A stretch of DNA of 5,724 nt, from positions 1 through 5,724 of the forward strand of contig SLDN01000137.1 of NCBI GenBank assembly GCA_007125275.1, in the 5' to 3' direction. This document shows positions 1 to 5,724 of this stretch, one piece after another. Source of the stretch: Bacteroidales bacterium (GTDB lineage Bacteria > Bacteroidota > Bacteroidia > Bacteroidales > UBA7960). Each line of letters opens with the position of its first letter. Position 1 is the first letter of the stretch. The translations under genes and the position numbers were made by a program. The notes below the pieces were generated by a model. It made no database searches, was not told the origin of the DNA, and saw only the letters and a program-made list of their open reading frames with translations.

Positions 1-42
1 ACCTCAAAATTAATCGCCCTTAAGCAGGCAGTTTCCCGGCTA

Positions 43-50
43 CAAAGTTA
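43..50 (-). promoter_or_regulatory. Possible Bacteroidota -7 promoter element (TAACTTTG), leftward
   Basis: On the minus strand this reads TAACTTTGTAG, which fits the Bacteroidota -7 consensus TAnnTTTG exactly. It would start leftward transcription at about position 36, towards a gene beyond the left edge. No -33 TTG is found 17-23 bases upstream, so the call rests on the -7 box alone. A second match, TAATTTTG, lies at 5-12 on the same strand and is an alternative. Confidence 0.35.
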
Positions 51-143
51 CAAAAAAGGAATGATGCCGGGCATCCGACCTTTTGATAGCCATTCCAAAA
101 AAAACCGCCTTCACAAATACCAAGCCATTCCGAGTGCCGAGCC

Positions 144-173
144 CCCGCATAAAAACGGTGGCCACAATGCGGG
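144..173. repeat. Inverted repeat / hairpin, 7-bp stem
   Basis: CCCGCAT at 144-150 pairs perfectly with ATGCGGG at 167-173 across a 16-base loop. The loop itself contains the 8-base palindrome GTGGCCAC (158-165). No T-tract follows on either strand, so this is not a standard Rho-independent terminator. It lies about 75 bases past the TatD stop codon and could form a 3' structure on that transcript, but this is inference from pairing only. Confidence 0.4.
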
Positions 174-247
174 AGTGATATGTAGTATGTATGAAAATGA
201 AATCGGGGTCCCTATCCATTGCCCACTGCTTTAGCTGACGGCTTAGG

Positions 248-1015
248 TTACACCTTAAAAAGCTTGCGTGCATTGGCGGTAGTTCTGTCAGCAACCTCCT
301 CCACACCAGAACCAGTGATGTCCGCAATTTTTTCGGCAACATGTGTGAGGAAGGCGCTTTCATTTCGCTTGCCGCGTTGCGGCACCGGCGCCAAATAGGG
401 TGCATCGGTTTCCAGGATGATGTGATCGAGGCCGGCGAACTGAACCACTCCAGGCATCAGGCTTTTTTTGTAGGTGACCACACCTCCGATTCCAAGCAAA
501 AAGCCCATGTCAACAACCTTGGCAGCCTGGCGGGCATCCCCCGGAAAGCAATGAAACACCCCGGTGAAGGACAAATGCCGGTGTGCGTTTAATACATCAA
601 AAATTTCATTGAGGGAGTTGCGCGCGTGCAACACCAGGGGCAGCCCATATTGCACAGCCCAGTGTATGTGCCGTGCCAGCGACTCCTTTTGCTCCGCTAT
701 AAAAGTGGTATCCCAGTACAGATCAATGCCTGTTTCGCCAATGGCCACAAAACGTTCATTCTCCAACCAGGCGGCCGTGGCTTCCAATTCCTGATTATAG
801 TCAGCCTTGACAGAGGTCGGGTGCAATGCCATCATCGGGATACATATTTCGGGGTAGTCTTCAGCAACAGCAAGCATCGAGGCCACCGAACGGCTATCAA
901 TATTAGGCATCAGCAAACGACTGACACCGGCCTGAATAGCTCGCCCAATAGCTGCCGGCCGGTCTTTGTCAAACTGTTCCAGATAAATATGGGTGTGGGT
1001 ATCAATGATTTCCAA
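248..1015 (-). CDS. tatD: TatD-family metal-dependent hydrolase (putative DNase)
   Basis: Cytoplasmic TIM-barrel metal-dependent hydrolase; characterised TatD proteins are Mg-dependent 3'-5' exonucleases active on DNA and RNA. At 255 residues it has the usual family length. The metal-site motifs are all visible in order: DTHTH at 5-9 (His7, His9), GETGID at 93-98 (Glu94), LVLHAR with His130, FHCF with His155, and ETDAPYLAP with Asp204. The start is TTG at 1015-1013. No ATG or GTG lies between the upstream in-frame TAA (1036-1034) and the essential HxH motif, and the next in-frame ATG is residue 36, which would remove the metal ligands. The gene is divergent from the metalloprotease and seems to stand alone. 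Family assignment is firm. Bacteria often have several TatD paralogues, so the exact substrate is unknown. Confidence 0.93.
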   Translation of the reverse strand: MEIIDTHTHIYLEQFDKDRPAAIGRAIQAGVSRLLMPNIDSRSVASMLAVAEDYPEICIPMMALHPTSVKADYNQELEATAAWLENERFVAIGETGIDLYWDTTFIAEQKESLARHIHWAVQYGLPLVLHARNSLNEIFDVLNAHRHLSFTGVFHCFPGDARQAAKVVDMGFLLGIGGVVTYKKSLMPGVVQFAGLDHIILETDAPYLAPVPQRGKRNESAFLTHVAEKIADITGSGVEEVADRTTANARKLFKV

Positions 1016-1053
1016 AACAAATAAAATATCTATTTATGTTTTTATAAGAAATA

Positions 1054-1061
1054 CAAAAATA
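1054..1061 (-). promoter_or_regulatory. Weak candidate -7 box for the TatD gene (TATTTTTG)
   Basis: Read on the minus strand this is TATTTTTG, matching TAnnTTTG, about 40 bases before the TTG start of the TatD gene. It is the only such match on that strand in the intergenic region. No TTG sits at the right distance for a -33 element, and the sequence is so AT-rich that a chance match is easy. Confidence 0.25.
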
Positions 1062-1263
1062 CATTTTAAAAACAAACATTGAGGCAGAGCTCTTGCCGTA
1101 TAACTCACTTTTTACGCCGTTAACCAAATTATTAGTTGTCCTGTTTGTGCTATTTTTAACCTTGTCTTGCATTTTATGAAGACAAATATTTTTATGACCT
1201 TGAAAAACATGTGGCGCAGACGTATACAACATGATCAAAGAATTGGGCAAGCTGATTACAGAA

Positions 1264-1293
1264 TTGGTGGCAAAAAAAAGCTTGTTATCTTTG
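1264..1293 (+). promoter_or_regulatory. Bacteroidota-type promoter of the metalloprotease gene
   Basis: The -33 element TTG is at 1264-1266 and the -7 element TATCTTTG at 1286-1293, with a spacer of exactly 19 bases. This fits the published Bacteroidota primary-sigma-factor consensus (TTTG or TTG, N19, TAnnTTTG). Transcription should begin near 1300, leaving a leader of about 45 bases before the ATG at 1346. That places the possible TTG start at 1304 almost at the transcript's 5' end and supports the ATG as the true start. Confidence 0.7.
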
Positions 1294-1345
1294 CAGCCTG
1301 ACATTGGTGTCAAGCAAAAACTTTTTACAAATAATTCTAACTCCT

Positions 1346-3736
1346 ATGAAAATTTCCTTTCCCGCTATTCTTATTGTAACCATTTTTTTATTCTCAGGCT
1401 GTTCGATAATCAGGCCGGCCGCTAAAGACAAGGAAGCCACTGCCGAAGCAAAGCCAGGCAAATCAGATTATGACAAACTTCTTTCGGATGCTGATTTCAC
1501 AGAAGAAGGCTTATTTGGTGTTTTTCTTAAAGACGAAAAACTTTATTTTGAAATACCGCTGACCGAACTCAATCGCGACATGCTGCTGGTGAGCCGTGCT
1601 GCATCAACACAATTAGGCACAGGCTATGGCGGACAACGCATCAACAACCAGGTGGTGCGCTGGGAGAAAGTGCGTGACCGCATACTCTTCCGCTCTGTAA
1701 TGCACGACATCACTGCAGACTCTACCAGCAATATCTTCCGTGGCGTTCAGACCTCCTCTTTTGCCCCCATCATCGGTTCATACAAAATAGAGATGTACAA
1801 TGCTGACTCCACCGCTGTAGTTATCGATGTTACACAGCTTTACTCAGCTGACGTGCCTGAGATGCACCCCGGCCGACGCTACCAGGTGCGCCGCCTCCAT
1901 AATGACCGCAGCTTCATTGAGCGTGCACGTGCATTCCCTGAAAACATTGAGGTGCAAAGCGTGCTCACCTTTCATGCCGACCGTGTGCCGGCCCGCGGCA
2001 ACCTCAATACCATATCGGTTAAGATGAACCACAGCATGCTGCGCCTGCCCGAGGAACCAATGATGGCCCGGCTGCACGACTACAGGGTGGGCTACTTCTC
2101 GGTAAGCACCACCGATTTCAGCAGCGATGCGCATTTTGCAGAACGCAAAAGGATGATCACACGCTGGCGCCTCGAGAAAGAAAACCCCGACGCCGATATC
2201 TCTGATCCTGTAAAACCCATCACATACTACGTTGACTATGCTACACCCGAGTGGTTGATTCCCTACGTAATGCAGGGCATCGAAGACTGGCAGCCTGCCT
2301 TCGAGCAGGCCGGCTTCTCCAACGCCATCATCGCCAAAGTAGCGCCAACCCCCGACGAAGACCCCGACTGGAGTGCGCTCGACATCCGCTACCCGACAGT
2401 TCGCTGGTTTCCGTCAAGCACCATGAATGCCTACGGACCGCATGTACACGACCCCCGCAGCGGAGAGATCATCACCTCCTCCATCGGCATGTTCCACAAC
2501 GTACAGAACCTCCTTCGCAACTGGTACTTCGTGCAGTGCGCTGCCGCCGATGAACGCGCCCAAAGCCTGCCACTGCCTAACGACCTCATGGGTGAGCTGG
2601 TGCGATACGTAGTGGCACACGAGGTGGGCCACGCACTCGGACTGCCACATAACATGAAAGCCAGCGGCACCATGCCCACCGACAGCCTCCGCAGCCGTAC
2701 CTTCACGGAGAAATATGGCACAACACCCTCCATCATGGACTACGCCCGGATGAACTACGTCGCACAGCCCGGCGACGATGCCTTTATGCTGCCCATCGTG
2801 TCTGTCTACGACTACTTTTCCATTGAGTGGGGTTACAAACCCTTTCCCGAAGCAAGCACACCCAAAGAGGAGCGACCCTTCCTGAACGAAATCGCTGCCA
2901 GGCAAATTGATGAGCCTATGTTGCGATTCGGTGACCTGTCAACCATCGACCCCACACAACAACGCGAAGCCCTGGGCGACAACCACGTGAAAAGCAGCAC
3001 TTACGGAATGGCAAACCTTGAACGCATCATGGATTTCATTATAGATGCCGCCGGCCAGGAGGGAGAAGACTACAGCACGCTGAATGAATTGTACAACAAC
3101 GTAATACAGCAACACAACCGATACCTTGGACACGTAGTTACCTGGGTAGGTGGCGTAATCAGCCACAGGAAAGTATATGGCCAGGATGGCATTGTGCACA
3201 CGCCGGTGGAACGCCGTCGCCAGGAGGAAGCCGTTCAGTTCCTGGCAGAATACGGCTTTTCCACACCCGACTACCTGCTACGCCCCGACGTACTGCGCCT
3301 TCTGGAACCCGCCGGTGCTTCTGACCGTATTATGTCCGGACAAAGAATGATGCTTTTCCAACTGCTCAGCGATGCCCGTATCAAAAGGATGGCCGAAATA
3401 GAACTCAGCCATGGCGGTGAAATGGATGTGTACCCTGTCAATGAGATGCTGCGGGATGTGCGCCAAGGCATCTGGAGCGAGTTAAACAATGTGCGGCCGG
3501 ATATTGACCTGTATCGGCGAAACATCCAGCGCAGCTGGGTGCAGGTGATACAAAACCGCCTCGACAGCAGCAACCTGTCCGGCGAAACACGGGCTCAGCT
3601 GCGGGGCAACCTGCGCGAAGCAAAAGCACAAATCGAACGCCGCGTCAACACCGCTGCCAACCCGCAAACACGAATGCATCTCGAAGACATGCTCGATGAG
3701 ATCAATGAAATACTTGCGGTAGGCGTTAGAGGTTAG
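1346..3736 (+). CDS. Lipoprotein zinc-dependent metalloprotease (DUF5117/DUF4953 type)
   Basis: Predicted cell-envelope metalloprotease of 796 residues, of a family widespread in Bacteroidota. Residues 1-19 form a lipoprotein signal peptide: MK, a hydrophobic core, then LFSGC with Cys19 as the lipid-modified residue. A low-complexity Lys/Ala/Glu stretch follows, then the N-terminal DUF5118/DUF5117-like part (about 45-290). The catalytic domain has HEVGHALGLPHN at 425-436, giving zinc ligands His425, His429 and His435 and catalytic Glu426. A metzincin-like Met-turn SIMDY follows at 462-466. The C-terminus (about 740-795) is charged and helical. ATG at 1346 is chosen because it gives a clean signal peptide; an in-frame TTG at 1304 would add 14 residues ahead of it and nearly coincides with the predicted transcript start. 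No clear Shine-Dalgarno precedes the ATG. All catalytic residues are intact. The substrate is unknown. Confidence 0.9.
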   Translation: MKISFPAILIVTIFLFSGCSIIRPAAKDKEATAEAKPGKSDYDKLLSDADFTEEGLFGVFLKDEKLYFEIPLTELNRDMLLVSRAASTQLGTGYGGQRINNQVVRWEKVRDRILFRSVMHDITADSTSNIFRGVQTSSFAPIIGSYKIEMYNADSTAVVIDVTQLYSADVPEMHPGRRYQVRRLHNDRSFIERARAFPENIEVQSVLTFHADRVPARGNLNTISVKMNHSMLRLPEEPMMARLHDYRVGYFSVSTTDFSSDAHFAERKRMITRWRLEKENPDADISDPVKPITYYVDYATPEWLIPYVMQGIEDWQPAFEQAGFSNAIIAKVAPTPDEDPDWSALDIRYPTVRWFPSSTMNAYGPHVHDPRSGEIITSSIGMFHNVQNLLRNWYFVQCAAADERAQSLPLPNDLMGELVRYVVAHEVGHALGLPHNMKASGTMPTDSLRSRTFTEKYGTTPSIMDYARMNYVAQPGDDAFMLPIVSVYDYFSIEWGYKPFPEASTPKEERPFLNEIAARQIDEPMLRFGDLSTIDPTQQREALGDNHVKSSTYGMANLERIMDFIIDAAGQEGEDYSTLNELYNNVIQQHNRYLGHVVTWVGGVISHRKVYGQDGIVHTPVERRRQEEAVQFLAEYGFSTPDYLLRPDVLRLLEPAGASDRIMSGQRMMLFQLLSDARIKRMAEIELSHGGEMDVYPVNEMLRDVRQGIWSELNNVRPDIDLYRRNIQRSWVQVIQNRLDSSNLSGETRAQLRGNLREAKAQIERRVNTAANPQTRMHLEDMLDEINEILAVGVRG

Positions 3737-3756
3737 TAACCTGAGAAGGAGCAGAA
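3737..3756. other. 20-base convergent gap with no clear terminator
   Basis: The metalloprotease and the LspA-radical SAM gene end tail to tail with only 20 bases between them. A small 5-bp hairpin (AGGTT 3730-3734, AACCT 3738-3742, 3-base loop) spans the metalloprotease stop codon, but it is short and has no T-tract on either strand. Transcripts probably run into each other's 3' ends, or terminate by Rho. Confidence 0.5.
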
Positions 3757-4533
3757 TCAATACACCTCGGTGGCGATGCCGAGGGCTTCCACTCTTCGTG
3801 CAATGGCCTGCAGCTCTTCAAAGTCAAGCTTCTCCACATCGTCGGCAGGAGTGGCACGGGCAATGGGATAAATCATTACCAACTCGGGCTGCAAAGCCTC
3901 GATGTGCTTAAGCCATGCGCTAACCTCTTCCTCTGTGGCATTATCAAAAGGCTCACCCTGATAAATTCCCCTGGTAAAAAGCGTTTGGATGATCATTTTC
4001 CCGCGGAAAGCTTCCAGGTTTTGAATGACCTCTTCCAGGGAAATATGGATGCGCGGATTGTTGATCTTCTGGAAGGTTTCTTCCGTGCCGGCATCCAGCT
4101 TCAGTATGTTTCTGTCAACCTTCTTCAACGCATCGGCAATGTCTTTGCTGCCGGCCAGACTGGCATTGCTCAAGACGGCAATGGCTGCATCCGGGTAATG
4201 CATGTCCCGCAACTTTATGGTGTCGTCAATGATGCCGGCAAAATCTTTGTGGAGCGTGGGCTCGCCGTTCCCGGCGAAGGTGATGGTGTCGAGCATCGCA
4301 TTCTTTGAACGCATCGCATTAAGCTTTACGTCGAGGGCCTGCCTGATATCGTCTCTGGTTGGGTAAGTAAGGCAGGCTTCATTTTTGGGCTTGGTCCAAC
4401 CACATTCACAATAGATGCAATTGAAGGTGCAGTGTTTAACATTTAGGGGCAGGGTGTTAACTCCCAGCGATATCCCAAGCCGGCGGCTTTTTATCGGTCC
4501 GAAAATGATCTGTTCAAAAAGAAATCCATCCAT
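3757..4533 (-). other. Radical SAM module with possible independent start
   Basis: The codon at 4533-4531 is ATG and begins MDGFLFEQ, directly before the conserved FGPxxSRRLG block. This is where stand-alone radical SAM proteins of this type normally start. Starting here would give a protein of 258 residues, a plausible length for the family. No strong Shine-Dalgarno is seen upstream, which means little in Bacteroidota. The module could therefore be made as part of the LspA fusion, from its own start, or both. It keeps the CxxxCxxC cluster (plus one further Cys two residues on) and the GGEP-like GNGEP motif, so it should bind SAM and a 4Fe-4S cluster. Confidence 0.5.
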
Positions 4534-5241
4534 TTCATGATCATCTGATGGTACGTTTTCCGATAGATCTGATTGTTGACCAGATGCTTCAACAGGTTCA
4601 TCAACAGATGTTTTCTCACTGTCAGCCTGTTTCTTAAAAAACCTCTTCTGAAAAACGATCAACACAAAAACGCCAAGGGTAATGGATGAGTCTGCCAGGT
4701 TGAACACCGGTCTGAAAAAGATAAAATGCTGACCACCCAGCCAGGGCACCCATTCGGGGAAGAAACCCTGGATGATTGGAAAGTAAAGCATATCCACGAC
4801 CTTGCCATGCAAAAAGCTGCCATAGCCTCCACCTTCCGGCATAAAAACGGCTGCCTTGTTAAAGTAGCTTTCGCTGAAAATCAATCCATAAAAGCTGCTG
4901 TCAATGATGTTTCCGATGGCGCCGCCCATAATCAGCGACACACAAACGATGAGACCGGCATGGGCCTTCTGTTTGATCATCCGGGCAATATACCATCCAA
5001 TGAAGATCACCGCTACGATGCGAAAGAGGCTTAGAATCAGCTTCCCATATTCGCCGGAAAACTCGAGGCCAAAAGCCATTCCGTAGTTTTCAGTAAAATG
5101 CAGGATAAACCAGTCGCCCCACACAGGAATGCTTTGCCCAAGGGTCATATTGGTCTTTACTATGACCTTGCTGACCTGGTCTATCAAGAGGACAGCAGGG
5201 ATGATAATCCATGGGATGTGATGTCTTTTCAAAACAGCCAA
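3757..5241 (-). CDS. lspA: Lipoprotein signal peptidase II (LspA) fused to a radical SAM protein
   Basis: One 494-codon frame encodes two complete proteins. Residues 1-205 are LspA, the inner-membrane aspartic peptidase that removes signal peptides from prolipoproteins. Visible are DQVSK at 21-25, ENYGMAFG at 51-58, GNIID with catalytic Asp114 and FNLADS with catalytic Asp184. Four membrane segments lie at about 9-27, 68-88, 94-117 and 185-201. Residues 206-237 form an acidic linker. From 238 the protein is a COG0731-like radical SAM enzyme: FGPIKSRRLG at 247-256, iron-sulphur cysteines 271, 275 and 278, and GNGEPT at 324-329; its reaction is unknown. No ATG lies near the N-terminus. TTG at 5241 is used; TTG at 5232 gives MKRHH, which fits LspA proteins better. 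The domains are certain. Whether they are made as one chain is not. Confidence 0.85.
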   Translation of the reverse strand: MAVLKRHHIPWIIIPAVLLIDQVSKVIVKTNMTLGQSIPVWGDWFILHFTENYGMAFGLEFSGEYGKLILSLFRIVAVIFIGWYIARMIKQKAHAGLIVCVSLIMGGAIGNIIDSSFYGLIFSESYFNKAAVFMPEGGGYGSFLHGKVVDMLYFPIIQGFFPEWVPWLGGQHFIFFRPVFNLADSSITLGVFVLIVFQKRFFKKQADSEKTSVDEPVEASGQQSDLSENVPSDDHEMDGFLFEQIIFGPIKSRRLGISLGVNTLPLNVKHCTFNCIYCECGWTKPKNEACLTYPTRDDIRQALDVKLNAMRSKNAMLDTITFAGNGEPTLHKDFAGIIDDTIKLRDMHYPDAAIAVLSNASLAGSKDIADALKKVDRNILKLDAGTEETFQKINNPRIHISLEEVIQNLEAFRGKMIIQTLFTRGIYQGEPFDNATEEEVSAWLKHIEALQPELVMIYPIARATPADDVEKLDFEELQAIARRVEALGIATEVY

Positions 5242-5298
5242 GATAATAGTTTCAACAAAAGGGCTCCAGGCCGAAGCAATGTTTTGCAGCAGGAGCCA

Positions 5299-5718
5299 CT
5301 ACGCTTCATTAGGCTTTCTGTTCATCTTGGCCTCGATGCTAAGTGTTGCGTGCGGCACGCTCCTCAGCCTCTCCTTGGAAATGAGCTTTCCGGTGACCCT
5401 GCATACGCCGTAGGATTTATTCTCGATCCTTATAACGGCATTCTCGAGGTCACGGATAAACTTTTGCTGTCGCGCTGCCAGCTGGCTGTTTTCTTCTTTT
5501 GAGAGCACCTGGGAACCTTCTTCCAGTATTTTGAATGACGGAGAGGTGTCGTTGGTGTCGTTGGCGTTCTGGGTAGTATATGCCTCGGTAAGCAGCTTAA
5601 GACCCTCACGAGCCTCAACTAATTTTTTCTCGATGATTTCTCTGAATTCTTTCAGCTCCTCATCCGAATACCTGGTTTTTTCGCGTTTCGGTTCCATCTC
5701 ATTGGGGGTTTTATGCAT
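5299..5718 (-). CDS. TraR/DksA-family regulator with degenerate zinc finger
   Basis: Small cytoplasmic protein (139 residues) of the TraR/DksA family, whose members bind in the RNA polymerase secondary channel and modulate initiation. Two long charged helices (about 17-46 and 64-100) form the predicted coiled coil. The turn between them carries DTND (Asp54, Asp57), matching the DxxD tip motif of DksA. The C-terminal finger reads YGVCRVTGKLI then RLRSVPHATLS. Of the four canonical zinc cysteines only Cys106 remains; the other positions are Thr109, Ser127 and Ala130. This is the usual Bacteroidota form. ATG at 5718 gives the longest product; ATG at 5697 (MEPKREK) is equally plausible. It lies 57-66 bases upstream of lspA on the same strand and probably shares its transcript. 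The promoter is beyond the right edge. Confidence 0.88.
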   Translation of the reverse strand: MHKTPNEMEPKREKTRYSDEELKEFREIIEKKLVEAREGLKLLTEAYTTQNANDTNDTSPSFKILEEGSQVLSKEENSQLAARQQKFIRDLENAVIRIENKSYGVCRVTGKLISKERLRSVPHATLSIEAKMNRKPNEA

Positions 5719-5724
5719 TATTCG

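Larger units (their letters stand above)
1..247. other. Intergenic region downstream of the TatD gene, no convincing gene
   Basis: This stretch lies after the TatD stop codon. A minus-strand open frame of 59 codons (219 to 40) is present. I do not recognise its translation, and its last codons coincide with a promoter-like TAACTTTGTAG, so I treat it as chance. The stretch holds a hairpin at 144-173, a perfect short palindrome at 63-75 (GATGCC G GGCATC) and a possible leftward promoter at 43-50. The 8-base word GCCATTCC occurs twice, at 89-96 and 124-131. No Rho-independent terminator was found: the T-run read on the minus strand (plus-strand A-run near 97-104) has no matching stem before it. 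Confidence 0.6.
1016..1345. other. AT-rich divergent intergenic region
   Basis: About 330 bases separate the divergent starts of the TatD gene and the metalloprotease. The TatD-proximal half is very AT-rich. The region contains a strong rightward promoter candidate (1264-1293) and a weaker leftward -7 box (1054-1061). An 8-bp AT-rich inverted repeat, TGTTTTTA at 1037-1044 with TAAAAACA at 1067-1074, flanks the leftward box; such a repeat could be chance in this base composition. Open frames across the region on either strand give low-complexity, unrecognisable translations and I do not call them genes. Confidence 0.7.

Noticed and set aside
40..405. Minus-strand open frame of 121 codons
   Set aside because: Its first half is a shadow of the TatD gene in another frame. 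Its second half (219-40) has no recognisable motif, and its stop coincides with a promoter-like TAACTTTGTAG.
1002..1313. Minus-strand open frame of 103 codons in the divergent intergenic region
   Set aside because: It overlaps the 5' end of the TatD gene and the rightward promoter, and its translation is AT-driven (many Asn, Lys, Phe, Tyr) with no known motif.
1304..1345. Upstream TTG start for the metalloprotease
   Set aside because: It lies within a few bases of the predicted transcript start and would add 14 residues before an otherwise standard lipoprotein signal peptide.
2414..2905. Minus-strand open frame of 163 codons inside the metalloprotease gene
   Set aside because: It is antisense to the most conserved catalytic part of the metalloprotease, and its translation (rich in Gly, Val and His) has no recognisable domain.
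3730..3742. Small hairpin at the metalloprotease stop codon as a terminator
   Set aside because: The stem is only 5 bp with a 3-base loop and no T-tract follows on either strand.
3904..4308. Plus-strand open frame of 134 codons opposite the radical SAM region
   Set aside because: It is antisense to a conserved domain and shows no motif of its own.

Overview
The window looks like chromosomal DNA from a member of the Bacteroidota, probably class Bacteroidia. Three things point there. The TraR/DksA-like protein has the CRVTGKLI...RL...VPHATLS signature usual in that phylum instead of a four-cysteine zinc finger. The signal peptidase II has the Bacteroidota form of its active-site loop. The large metalloprotease is a typical Bacteroidota lipoprotein. 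In addition, the best promoter matches the Bacteroidota consensus TTG-N19-TAnnTTTG, and clear Shine-Dalgarno sequences are absent. Nothing suggests a mobile element, CRISPR array, tRNA or rRNA.

Layout from left to right. Positions 1-247 carry no convincing gene; they hold a hairpin and a possible leftward promoter for a gene beyond the left edge. Positions 248-1015 (minus) encode a TatD-family metal-dependent hydrolase that starts with TTG. Positions 1016-1345 are an AT-rich divergent intergenic region with a well-spaced promoter at 1264-1293. That promoter drives the gene at 1346-3736 (plus), a 796-residue lipoprotein zinc metalloprotease of the DUF5117/DUF4953 type. Its end is only 20 bases from the end of the convergent gene at 3757-5241 (minus). 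The last gene, 5299-5718 (minus), is a TraR/DksA-like regulator transcribed towards that convergent gene, probably in the same operon.

The most unusual item is the gene at 3757-5241. It is one open frame that joins a complete lipoprotein signal peptidase II (LspA, catalytic Asp114 and Asp184) to a complete radical SAM protein (CxxxCxxC at residues 271-278) through an acidic linker of about 35 residues. The LspA C-terminus is expected to face the cytoplasm, so the radical SAM module would sit where it could work. A frameshift in an A6 tract at 4636-4641 could also create such a fusion, so the reading needs confirmation. The TraR/DksA stop codon is in the same frame as the fusion, with no other stop between them.

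Functionally, LspA would be expected to process the signal peptide of the neighbouring metalloprotease, which has a lipobox. TraR/DksA next to lspA is, as far as I recall, a common arrangement in this phylum. The TatD hydrolase appears to be an independent unit.
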